64,000 nt of DNA from Siphonodentalium dalli (taxonomy: Eukaryota > Mollusca > Scaphopoda > Gadilida > Siphonodentaliidae). Under the pieces are notes generated by a model. It did no database searches. It was not told where the DNA came from and saw only the letters and a program-made list of their open reading frames with translations. This document shows, piece by piece, positions 11,840-21,842 of this stretch; position 1 is the first letter of the stretch, and each line of letters opens with the position of its first letter. The stretch lies in contig CP136066.1 in assembly GCA_032622095.1 (NCBI GenBank), forward strand, positions 99,903,319 to 99,967,318, given 5' to 3'. A program made the position numbers and the translations under genes.

Positions 11840-12014
11840 ACAGATGTGGAGTGCCAAAGAGATGGCTGAAATTATAATTCTCTTTAAAGAAAATCTCGAG
11901 ACATCCATAACTCCTGGACAAAAAGAATGTTTGAAAGCGATGACGATAAGTGAAAAACAACATGGACACATTTATAAACGACCCAACTGGGAGACAATAA
12001 AGGAAAAAGTGTAG
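11840..12014 (+). CDS. Terminal exon of the YR-like gene remnant
   Basis: A T-rich tract precedes AG at 11838-11839 (an alternative CAG ends at 11829). The frame runs QMWSAKEMAEIIILFKENLE to ...RPNWETIKEKV and a TAG at 12012-12014. Spaced tryptophans (MW..., NW...) and PGQKEC resemble a C-terminal Myb-like or helical domain seen in uncharacterised invertebrate proteins; this is inference. A Helentron-like element ends only 26-36 bases upstream, at 11803. Confidence 0.5.
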
Positions 12015-12169
12015 AACGAAATAAAAAAGATATGAAATTAATGTTAACAAATGGCTGAAATAATGTTGCATTATCAGATTGCTCCTTTTATCATTCCTAT
12101 TTTCTATTTGAAGTGGAGTTTCAAAGAGTTGACTGAAATTAAAATTCTCTTTAACTGGTTCAGTGCTGA

Positions 12170-12221
12170 AAGCCCATATCTGGACCCTATGTGAAAGTGC
12201 TGGAAGCCCAGATATGGGCTT
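12170..12221. repeat. Small inverted repeat
   Basis: AAGCCCATATCTGG at 12170-12183 pairs with CCAGATATGGGCTT at 12208-12221 across a 24-base loop, next to the left end of the TTAA element. Confidence 0.8.
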
Positions 12222-12433
12222 TGGCAATGACTCTGTCTTGTTTAGTCAACTCTTGTTTAGTTTAATAATTTAAATAGCGTTTGTCAGGTAATATTTCAAA
12301 AATATTGTTACATATATAATTAAATTGGGACATTGTGAAGTTCTAATGGATGCCGACCAATAAAATTGTCAGAAAAGGTACTTATATCGCGAAAAGTTTG
12401 AGAAAAATTACAAATGTTTTGCCATAAGGGCGG

Positions 12434-12778
12434 CCGGCAGCCAAGCTCATAACCATAACCTAATCAGAAATCCAGGCTCATATCGATAACCTACTTTGAA
12501 AAACAGACAACCAGGCTATTAACCATAGCCTAATGAGACATACATGCCCATAACCATTGCCTAATGAGACATCCAGACTCATAATCATTGCCTAATGAGA
12601 CATCCAGACCCATAACCATAGTCTAATGAGACACCAAATCTCATAACCATAGCCTAATGAGACATCCAGGCCCGTAGGCATAGCCATAGCCTAATGAGAC
12701 ATCCAGACTCATAACCATAGCCTATTGAGACACCCAAGCTCATAACCATAGCCTAGTGAGACATCCAGGCTCACAACA
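12434..12778. repeat. ~31-bp minisatellite
   Basis: About eleven diverged units follow the pattern CATAACCATAGCC then TAATGAGACATCCAGGCT. It lies inside the TTAA-flanked element. Confidence 0.9.
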
Positions 12779-13053
12779 TAATTACAAATGCATATATTTC
12801 GGGGTCAAATTTGAGAAAAGAGTGCAAATTATCAACTCCGAGCATAAAATTCAATAATTATTTTCTGTTTGTTGAAATATATATACGCATTTTATTACGT
12901 ATATGTAGGATATTTTGCAGCGAACCAGTTAAAGAAAATCTCGAGACATCCATAACTCCTGGACAAAAAGAATGTTTGAAAGCGATGAAAATAAGTGAAA
13001 AACAACATGGACACATTTATAAATGACCTAACTGGGAGACAATAAAGAAAAAA

Positions 13054-13500
13054 GTTGCCTGATATTGATTAGCAGTTTATGGGGAGGGTGATATAAGTAA
13101 AGAAAACACATGTATAAATGACAACTGACAGATGTTAAGATGCTTGGCTTAACTGTATTCAGCAGGGTGTGTATTGCTTGAAAATATTTTATTAGCGGTT
13201 ATTTTCAGCGCAATGTAATTGGTTAGCAGTTGCTTGATATTGATTAGCAATTTATGGGGAGGGTGATTTAAGGAAATAAAACACATGTATAAATGACAAC
13301 TGACCTATGTTGAGCAAGATGCTTAGTTTAATTTGCAGGGTGTGTATTGTTTGAAAATATTTTATTAGCAGTTATTTTCAGCCCAAGGTAATTGGTTAGC
13401 AGTTGCCTGATATTGAATAGCAGTTTATGGGGAGGGTGATTTAAGTAAAGAAAACAGATGTATAAATGACAACTGACAGATGTTGAGCAAGTACATGTAA
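13054..13500. repeat. ~174-bp tandem repeat, 2.5 units
   Basis: Units start with GTTGCNTGATATTGA at 13054, 13229 and 13402. Each contains TTATGGGGAGGGTGAT and TATAAATGACAACTGAC. The array begins immediately after the duplicated exon remnant. Confidence 0.85.
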
Positions 13501-13831
13501 TGTACATTCAACAATACGCAAAATAAACATAAACAACTGTTTAATATTGAATAATTGAATTTGATTATCTTTGTCATTGTTTATTTATGAACTCATCACT
13601 ACTGTCATTCATTAATAAACTTGTATCACCATGCTGCGTGTTGTTTCTTTGTTCTTGGCCCATATGGCTTCACATTTGGATGCCTCCATTTAGAGAAAAT
13701 AAATTCGACAACAATGGATCTGGCATGTTTTTGTATAAGATCCATGCGACTACAAAGCGGTGAATGACGCAAATCAGATAATGTATATATGTAACAATAG
13801 GTTGATGACATAGACAGTACACAACGCGCAT

Positions 13832-13958
13832 CTTAATCGAGACTCTTTTATCGAATGAGTTTCGGATGGCGCAAGGATATATTTCGCGAAAGCGTAACTC
13901 GAGCGAAATATAACTTTGCGCCGTCCACAACGAATTCGATAAAAGATTCGAGATTATG
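13832..13958. mobile_element. Palindromic foldback sequence (~127 bp)
   Basis: The left arm (CTTTTATCGAAT...GGCGCAA...TATATTTCGC) is the inverse of the right arm (GCGAAATATAACTTTGCGCC...ATTCGATAAAAG). The arms are about 60 bases and meet near 13897. Likely a palindromic MITE; no target duplication was identified. Confidence 0.65.
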
Positions 13959-15096
13959 ATGCAAGTTGTGTTCTGTATTTATTCTACACCGTTCAGTCAG
14001 ATAAGTTCAATCCACGAATGTCACCTCCATTGTTACTATAGCTACCTTTATTGTGATTAAATCTGACAAATAACCAGTAATTATGGGGGGGGGGGTTCAC
14101 CAGAAGCGGATGATCGACGTAATGTACGTCATCTTTCTTGTCGTTAACGTCAACAAGAATAGTTCCGGCTTGTATTCCACTAGAGGTATACACTAATATG
14201 TATTCAATGGCTGTGATTCCGTTGAATATATGTGCCTCACGTAAATGGGCGTGGAATAAAATTTAGGTAATTACTTCTGTCCGCCGCTGACCAGTTGCAT
14301 GGTTTGTTATTGTTGACAATTTCAGCCAGTTCGTAACTTTATCTGTAGATTGAGTATGGATACGAGATTTACGAGATAGCACCGGTTTCAATAGACTGGT
14401 TCCCATAAAAAACTTTATTATATACCAGTCAGGATCAATTGTTCATTTTCCACTCAACCAAGTACCCATTTTACGTTTGGGTGCGACAAGATAAGTGCGG
14501 ACTTAGAATATTATCCAATGATTCTACACAGCTTGCTGATTAGTTATTGGCTGCTAGTAGTGGGTCACCCAAGCAAGTACTAACCACTCTCAAATTTTGC
14601 TTAACGTCATGCTGATCTGACGAATACTGAAGCACAGCTGGCATCCTTTAAATATATCATGCAATGGATTGTCCATAGACAATGTTACAAATCTGTCCAT
14701 GGAAGGTTGGTTCAGTACACAACAATGATCAGATTACCCAACAAAGGTTCTTGGACACATCCAGACACATACTCATTAACTGACCTTTTGTAAGAACTGT
14801 TTTTAAGTAACCAAGGTTTTTTTTGGACTACCTAACAAATGTTCAAATGTAGGTGATCAGATTACCCAACAAAGGTTCTTGGACACATCCAAATACCAAA
14901 TGGTTTAAAGTAACCAACAGTGTTAATCAGACTACCCAATAAATGCTCAATCGTATGTTGTCCGGACAACAACCCATCAAGTGTGCTATTGTAAGAAATT
15001 CAAATGGACTAATACCCAATAAAACCTGGACGGACACATACCCAATAACTGACCTTTCGTAAGAACTGTTTTAAGTACCCAACAGTAAGTAACCAA
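13959..15096. other. Non-coding with short direct repeats
   Basis: No exon was recognised. A block GATCAGATTACCCAACAAAG near 14728 recurs near 14856, and related 'ACCCAA' units continue to about 15070. A G-run lies at about 14085-14096. Confidence 0.5.
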
Positions 15097-15589
15097 CATG
15101 TTTTCGTGAAACTTGGCACATACATCAACCACCATGGAAACCTGTGCACCTGCGATTATGACGTCTGTCGGACTTTTTTTGGTGGAGTTATCCCCCCTTT
15201 TTCGACTTAGAATTTTTTTTGCAACATGCACAATTTTGTCCAAGCTTTTATTCCTACATTTATAGGTCAATGTTTTTTAATCTTGGCACTGATATTTAGT
15301 ACCATGGGAACCTGTGCACCTGTGATTATGACATCTGTCCGACATTTTTTGGTGGAGTTATCCCCATTTTTCGACTTATAATTTTTTTGCAACATCCATA
15401 ATTTTGTCGAAGCTTTTATTCCTACATGTACAGGTCAATAGGTTTAAGATTAGGGTTAGGGTTGTGCGCCTGCAATGGGAACTGTTAGTTTATTATTTTA
15501 ACTAAATGTTTACTGACATGTGAAACATCTTAGTATTTTAAAAAACACGGGGGGTATCCTTAGTCCCATTGGGACAGTCACACCTCTAG
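15097..15589 (+). mobile_element. Helitron-like element (family 2, copy h1), 5' end unclear
   Basis: The 3' end has GGGGGTATCC, the hairpin GTCCC-ATT-GGGAC, ten bases (AGTCACACCT) and then CTAG followed by T at 15586-15590. A stem about 10 nt upstream of a CTRR end abutting T is the classical Helitron terminus. Two ~165-bp internal units contain GAACCTGTGCACCTG and GGTGGAGTTATCCCC. The 5' hairpin end seen in the other copies is missing. Confidence 0.55.
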
Positions 15590-16021
15590 TTGTTGATTGT
15601 TATTCAACACCATCTCCCAAAGTTAAACCTGGAAGGGAAACTTTCATGCAAAGCAGGAACATCAGTCGGTTTTGGCGCTCTACTGGGTCATCAGCTGAAA
15701 TAATTATAATAGGCCTTTGACCGTGATGAGTCAGTTTGCATAACACTCATTACATGTAATACAAATGATTAAGAACATGATAATCTGAGAAAGGACCACA
15801 ATATTATCCTCTGAGATACCGGATAAAAAGGAACTTTTTTGATAGTCTGTTACCTCAGTAGGGTTTGACCACTACTGGATCGTCAGCTGAAAATTCGTAC
15901 TTGGCCTCCGAGATAGATACTCATGTGCTGCCTATCTACAGCAACTGTTTGATGCTTATGTCACTACATCAAACTGATATGGTGAGACTCGGCCACTACA
16001 ACCATTTGAAGAATTCAAAAA

Positions 16022-16590
16022 CTAGAGATGTGACTGTCCCAATGGGACTACGGATACCCCCCTGTTTTTAAAATACTAAGATGTTTCACATGTCAGTGAA
16101 CATTTAGTTAAAATATTAAAATAACAGTTCCCATTGCAGGTGTACAACCATAACCCTAATCTTAAACATATTGACCGATAAATGTAGCAATAAAGCTTGG
16201 ACAAAATTATGCATGTTGCGAAAATATTTCTAAGTAGAAAAAGGAGGATAACTCCACCAAAAAATGTCAGACAGACGTCATAATCGCAGGTGCACAAGAT
16301 CCCACGGTACTAAATATATGTGCCACGTTTTAAAACAATTGACCTAAAAATGTAGGAATAAAAGCTCAGACAAAAGTATACATGTTGCGAAAGGGGGATA
16401 CTCCACCAAAAAGGTCCGACAGACGTCATAATCGCAGGTGCACAGGTTCCCATGGTGGTTGATGTTTGTGCCAAATTTCAAGGAAATTGATCAAAAAACG
16501 ACTGAGAACAACTACGGACAAATTTGTGTCCATGGACGGACGGACAAGCTGACTCCAGTATACCCCCTAACTTCGTTGCGGGGTGTATAA
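16022..16590 (-). mobile_element. Helitron-like element (family 2, copy h2)
   Basis: On the minus strand the 3' terminus CTAG lies at 16022-16025, preceded by AGACATC-type spacing and the stem GTCCC-ATT-GGGAC. The 5' end near 16590 reads TTATACACCCCGCAACG and pairs with GGGGGTATA about 20 bases inside. It is inverted relative to h1, about 430 bp apart, so the two could form a large stem. Confidence 0.6.
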
Positions 16591-18241
16591 TTATTCAAAA
16601 CAGACAACATCGGCTGTGCCATTTCGTAAAACAAAAAGTATAACTATATAGGAATATAAGCAAACAGTTATCCATTTGCCTTGAACAAATCACCAATATA
16701 CAAACAAGAATGATTTCGCCAAAAAAACACTACCTGTTTTATTTATATGAAAGAATGGTGTGACGTGCTGGCAATTTTGACTGTTTACTGAAATACCGGG
16801 TACAAGCGGTGATCAAGTTTATTTGGCATGAGCCACAGCAGTGTTTCAAATAACCAAATTGGACAGAAATAACTTGTAATTTGTTTGAAAAAGTCAGCAA
16901 TCAAGAATGGATGATGACATGTTGGTCAGGCCAGAATAGAATAATCAGGAACACGGAAATTCAAGTAACATCTGACGTCCAGGGATGTTAATCTGAAAGA
17001 TTGTTTTATATAGAAATAGGTTAAAGCGACTCAAAATCTTCGTGTATACCTACTAATGTATCATGCCTTGTGATAAAAATATGACGATAAAGCACGAAAC
17101 ACTAATAGACAGATTATACACTTTTTAAGGACTTGCCAAAGCCATAAAAATATTTTCAATTTGTCCACAAAAGGATGCAAACATTATTTCTACCATATAT
17201 AGAAAGGATTCACACAGAATGCTTTTTATTGTTCCAAGTTGAAGAAAAGAAGGGATCGGTTTTTTTTTCGTCTGATATAATAATGAACAATATGTAAATG
17301 CTGAAGATATGAGTCACTATAGTGACAATGCATTAAATAAAGTATTGCAAAGCCATTTGGCAGATGGTCTCGTATCTTTCTTGGAAACGGTTTCGCATGT
17401 TGTGTGAAACTATTCTCTACACGGTCTGCAGTCGATCTTGTCAGAACTCCGATTCATTGTATGATATCCTGTAATGGCAGTAGATCGGGATAGGCAACAT
17501 ATCTTCGAGTACGGAAATGTTATTATCCCTTGTTGAAAACAGGCTGTTATGTGGTTTCTGAAGTTAGAACTGTTAAAACAACTTTTTTTCTTCGCATTTT
17601 GCTTGTGAAATAAGTGCGTAGCATACACCGCGACATATAACGCGGAATTAGAAATGTTACATTTCCGGTGCACATCTTTAAAAAAAAAGTAATAGTGTAT
17701 GAATTTGTTAAAATTTATTTTGCTTAATTAGTATAGTTTTTATGATTCCTTTCCTGAGAGTTCCCAAAGTGGAGGCACGAGCCCACTGGTCACTCACCGA
17801 TATTTCCACAAATTCATCTACATTGACATTAATATCTGGAAATTTTGACTCGAGCATGGATTTACATATATACAATATTTTGGCATTGATCAGATGACCG
17901 GAGGATTTCTTTTCTCCATGTGTGAGAATGTGGTTGTTGATTCAAGGAGAATCTCACTGCTGAAATCTGTCACATTTTCCCGACTTTTAGCTGCGTCTTC
18001 TCGCTCATCAAAACATCCACGACCTGTTCAACTTAATCTAAATATTCTACCTTCTCTGCATCCTCTCTGTAATCCAGACAGTCTAAAAATACCTCACATG
18101 GGACGTTTATCGGCACTGGGCTGGTTGTTGCTTCGGTGTAGCAATTATCCTCCTTATTTTTTATGGTGAGCTTTTCATGCTTATTTCTTTTCTGAGCTTT
18201 CGGCATTCTCCATACATATAACTGTTTCTTGTTCTTGTCTC
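16591..18241. other. Non-coding, no gene seen
   Basis: The sequence is AT-rich with only short frames. No retroelement motif or credible exon was found. Confidence 0.45.
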
Positions 18242-18378
18242 ATTTATTCTTGGTGCTAGTAGCAGGCCATCTTTTTGGGCGCACTTATCTCCGAGGGTGA
18301 TGAAGTAGATGGCTTGAATGTTACGGTTTGCCTCTTTCAGTGCATCCTTATCTTCAATTATATATGTTAAATCTTGTG

Positions 18379-18954
18379 TCATACACCCGCAACAAAATCA
18401 TGGGGGTATACTGGAATTCGCTTGTCCATCCGTCCATGTACATATTTGTCCGGAGTTTTTCTCCATCATTTTAAATCATTTTCCGTGAAACTTGGCAGAC
18501 ATCAACTACCATGGGAACCTGCGCACCTGCCATTTTATGTCGGTCAGACTTATTTTCGCAGTTTTTGGCCTTCTAGACTTATTGTATCAGTAATATTTGT
18601 TTACCAATTATTTGCTGTGAAGATGATCTCTCATTTTAACTATATCCTAAGTTAACTAAGTATTTTACTGTTGATATCTAACCTACCACCAGATCATGTC
18701 TGTTGAATGCATGTCACCTATATTTCCATAACTGACTGACATGAAAAACCCTCTGACTACCATGTCATGTTATCCTTGCTACAATCTGGAATGCAGGTCC
18801 GTCCGTGGACAAGCTTTGTCCGGAGTTTTGCTCAGTCATTTCTGAATTGTGCACCTGCAATGGGAATCTGTTATTTTATTATTTTAACTTAATGCTTACT
18901 GACATGTAAAACATCTTGGTATCCTTAGTCCCATTGGGACAGTCAGACCTCTAG
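18379..18954 (+). mobile_element. Helitron-like element (family 2, copy h3)
   Basis: It begins TCATACACCCGCAAC at 18379, with GGGGGTATA pairing back. It ends with GTCCC-ATT-GGGAC, AGTCAGACCT and CTAG at 18951-18954 followed by T. The TC start, stem and CTAG end satisfy the classical Helitron rules. The 576-bp length and lack of coding make it non-autonomous. The orthologous copy h4 lies at 48358-48934. Confidence 0.7.
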
Positions 18955-19465
18955 TTATTTTTAATTCTTCCCACAACCTACCCACATTGATCGAATATGG
19001 CTCATTTACATTCTAATTTCCTCTAAAACCGTTTCAACTGATGCAACCACTTCAATTGCTCCTCCACTCAACACTTCGTCGCCAGTTGATTCTTCGTTCA
19101 TTGTTGCTGATGGGTTATGTGTTGCTGGGTGGCACATGTTATTCAGTTGGAACTAGGGCGAGCTTATGTATTCTGCTCCTGCAATGCGTGGAATGCCAGG
19201 TGTACCAGCCATCTCTGTATCCGCTGCCTGGACCAAAATACAAGATTCCTTAACACCGCCTTAATAAAATATTTTCATTTACAACATTGATATTACTTCC
19301 GTGTAACACACACAAATTACATGATATATCACGTGATCGATAGCTTGGATAACTTCGCAGCTGGAGACATCACAGCGTCTGCTTTCATATTGCTTGGACG
19401 TAACTTTCAACGACCTATGAAAATAACGTTGGGACTGGATGATAAATCTTCTTTAAGACAAGGAA

Positions 19466-19980
19466 TTGGTGTTGATTTTGTTGCATGTATTGTCTCAGCA
19501 AAATTACAGTGCTTCGCAAAGTATGGCAGTTATTGGTCACAAGTCCGTGTCATCCCTAGCGGTATATCAACGTGTATATCTGACGAAGGATGGAGATGGG
19601 CCGGCCAATAGCCGCCAAATTGATCCCAAATGGACCCCCGATCACAAGTTCTAATCATACAGTCAGTGTGAACCCAGATAATGAAATCGCTGGCGCAACG
19701 CTAAATGCAAACAACACATTGGGAAGTGGAATGAACCGATGTGTGAACGGATGGCGAAACGACAGCGAATACTGACAAATGTATGTTCATAATCCAGTAT
19801 TTCATCATAATACACATGCAATCCATTAATCTAATCATGACAATGGCACTAGACCAGAAAAGTGCATCAATGTCATCATCCAAAAACAAGTGCACTGGTA
19901 ACTTCAACATAGCAAGTTTCTTGAAAGAACTATTTGAGGAAGAGCTCACAATCCCGGCGAATGTATCATTGGACAAGTAA
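19466..19980 (+). pseudogene. Tyrosine-recombinase-like C-terminus, copy A (frameshifted)
   Basis: The frame around 19490-19575 reads QNYSASQSMAVIGHKSV then SSLAVYQRV. GHKS...Y matches the spacing of the last two catalytic boxes (H/GH and the nucleophilic tyrosine) of tyrosine recombinases such as Cryptons. The frame then shifts into MEMGRPIAAKLIPNGPP at about 19592, the kind of tail that follows the tyrosine in this group. A last block, 19783-19980, ends NIASFLKELFEEELTIP. The upstream catalytic arginine was not located. The breaks show it is inactive. Confidence 0.5.
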
Positions 19981-21034
19981 ACATAATTCTGAAAAACTTA
20001 CTCAGGAAAACATCGCCGTCACCGAAAGCAAGAATTCTATTGGATAGTGGACACTTTTGTCATTGAGTGTGTTATTAATAGAATTAAAATTCCTGTTGCT
20101 CAAATGCGCCCAATTCAACCACCCGTCTCGACGGGGCATGCTAGTAGTACAACGTAATCCGAATCGCACGCTTAAATCTTTACGCGAATGACGTCAACTA
20201 TCGCCCAACATACAAATTGGCTCGGAAAAATGATCACATTACGGTTGCTATGGAAATGATGGTAAATTGGGAAAAAAATCGTTATCTTCGGGAACATACC
20301 GAATGTATCTGAATGTCTTTTTGAACAGACATTCAAAATCTACATCCAAGTATTAAATCTCCATATACCCCCGATGTTGCAGAAGATAACTAATGAACAT
20401 AAAAATCGATATCCAAGTATTAAATCTCCAAACACCCCCGATGTTACTGAATATAACTAATGAACATAATCTCGCGCAAATACGCACATAATCGACATAT
20501 AATGTGAAATAGATACATAATGTGATTATTTGATTATAATGGATTCATACCCGTTATTTAGTTTTATGTCGCGGGCCAAAGTGAAAACTCATGTTAAAGA
20601 GCGAACACATGAAAAGTCTTGAGTTGGCTTACTTGTGTCATTGTCCGCACATAATCTGCTTATGATCGTCTCATTAGGAGTCGATAATGTGACTATAACG
20701 CTACAAGGTACAGTGCTTTCTGTTAGGAGATTATATAACTGATTAGTTTCTTATTGTCGTGTGAAATATATCAAAGACTATCATAATTGATCAACGAAAT
20801 GATACCCATCATGGTACACTAAATTAGTGGTTTCAAATGGTTCACAATATACTGGTATACATTCATTCTTTGAACTAATCCCATTCATGGACTATAAACT
20901 AGATATGCACGCACCCAATCTGCGTGGGTTTTATTTATCCTAAAAACCCCTACATCACGATACACTAAAGTAGTGGTTTCAAATATATAGATATGGACGC
21001 ACCCAATCTGCGCTGGGTTTCTTTCATTCTACTT

Positions 21035-21220
21035 TCAACCCGGAGTATGTCATGGATACAAGTTACGTCAAGACAGTTCTCGATACATCAGACAAGATTG
21101 ATTCACGTTCATTGCTCTTAGCAGGGGAGATTCAGATGCTGGCTGGTAAATACAATGGTGTTGCACAAGTGAACGCCAATCTGAAGGCCATATTCGCTAT
21201 GGTTTGCCACTGTTGAAAAC
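21035..21220 (+). pseudogene. Unrecognised reading frame conserved between repeat copies
   Basis: The frame STFNPEYVMDTSYVKTVLDT continues to LLLAGEIQMLAGKYNGVAQV and NANLKAIFAMV before a stop. The partner copy (62689-62895) keeps the same frame with only a few substitutions. No initiator Met in copy A and no known motif. It may be part of the repeat's coding capacity. Confidence 0.3.
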
Positions 21221-21842
21221 AATTAAATGACAATTTGGTCCAATGTGACCTTGTTTACGTTTCGACATTCGGCCCATATTTCTAGAATATTTCATCGACA
21301 TTCACGACAGGTGATCGATGTAGCGTGCCCACAATGTTGTGCAACTTTCAAGTAAATAAATGTACAGTTTTATTGAAACACATAAGAATGCCAGTTCCCA
21401 TAACTGAAAAGAGTTATTTTATTGAGAAATAGCTGTCATAGTGTTGTCGACAAGTTTGGTTTATTTGAGTAAAGCTCCGCCCATTACTCAGAAGCGGCAC
21501 CAATATATTTGTAAACGTACAACACGTGATCGTCGGTGTCAGACTGCCTTCAATCTGACATTTTTCTGTTTTTACCTTACACTGGGCTACATTATAGTTA
21601 TTGCAGCCATGTTGACCTCCAGTTATAACATATACAATATAATTTAACATATAACATCTGCTTTGTTCTGTTGAAAGCAATAATGACATGTAAACTGGAC
21701 CGATAAATACCAAAGAATATAATTTTGTTATTGAAAAATTAACTATTTATTTTTAGTGTCCCTCTCAATCATCGGATATGTATGAAATAAATGCATATCA
21801 TATTCAATATCGAACAAAATAACATATTTCTTGTAGCACGTG

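Larger units (their letters stand above)
344..12014 (+). pseudogene. Multi-exon gene remnant: YR-like domain plus C-terminal W-rich domain
   Basis: Five exon-like blocks lie on the plus strand: 344-462, 616-778, 2944-3026, 10385 to about 10508, and 11840-12014. Each has AG before it and GT after it (the last ends in TAG), and the phases agree: exon 1 ends in phase 0, exon 2 in phase 2, exon 3 in phase 1, exon 4 in phase 2. The first two encode a segment with ITSVNLRKYMAIITQ followed by LSHSMDIHKIHYRM. This spacing recalls the R...GH...Y box of tyrosine recombinases, with the GH changed to SH. The last encodes MWSAKEMAEIIILF...PGQKECLKAM...RPNWETIKEKV, a pattern I recall from uncharacterised invertebrate proteins. 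Exon 2 has a one-base frameshift at an A-run near 709-714, so this copy is probably dead unless the base is a sequencing error. The 5' part lies left of the window. Function is unknown; the recombinase link is inference. Confidence 0.5.
12155..12928. mobile_element. TTAA-flanked insertion element (774 bp)
   Basis: It is bounded by TTAA at 12151-12154 and 12929-12932. The undisrupted exon copy shows a single TTAA (in TCTTTAAAGAAA, near 11880-11890), which gives an empty site. The ends are inverted: CTGGTTCAGTGCTG on the left and, read inward from the right, CTGGTTCGCTGC. TTAA targets are typical of piggyBac and Kolobok superfamilies; no transposase is encoded. It contains a hairpin (12170-12221) and a minisatellite. 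Confidence 0.75.
12105..13045 (+). pseudogene. Duplicated terminal exon split by an insertion
   Basis: Positions 12105-12154 and 12929-13045 together repeat the terminal exon at 11840-12035. The first half encodes a version of KEMAEIIILF (as KELTEIKILF); the second begins KENLETSITPGQKECLKAM and is nearly identical to the first copy until TGA replaces CGA after HIYK. The two halves are separated by the element at 12155-12928. Confidence 0.75.

Noticed and set aside
12434-12778. Regular ~31-bp repeats resembling a CRISPR array
   Set aside because: Units are contiguous and diverged with no unique spacers, in an animal genome inside a TTAA element; it is a minisatellite.
15445-15462. TTAGGG-like doublets (also near 39533)
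   Set aside because: Only two units each, embedded in family 2 elements at the same position; not telomeric.
19041-19253. 70-codon frame conserved in copy B (49023-49220)
   Set aside because: Another frame through the same DNA is equally open in one copy and broken in the other, so neither can be called coding.
21414-21713. 99-codon minus-strand frame, almost identical at 63091-63390
   Set aside because: Conservation is explained by the A/B duplication as a whole; the peptide has no recognisable feature.
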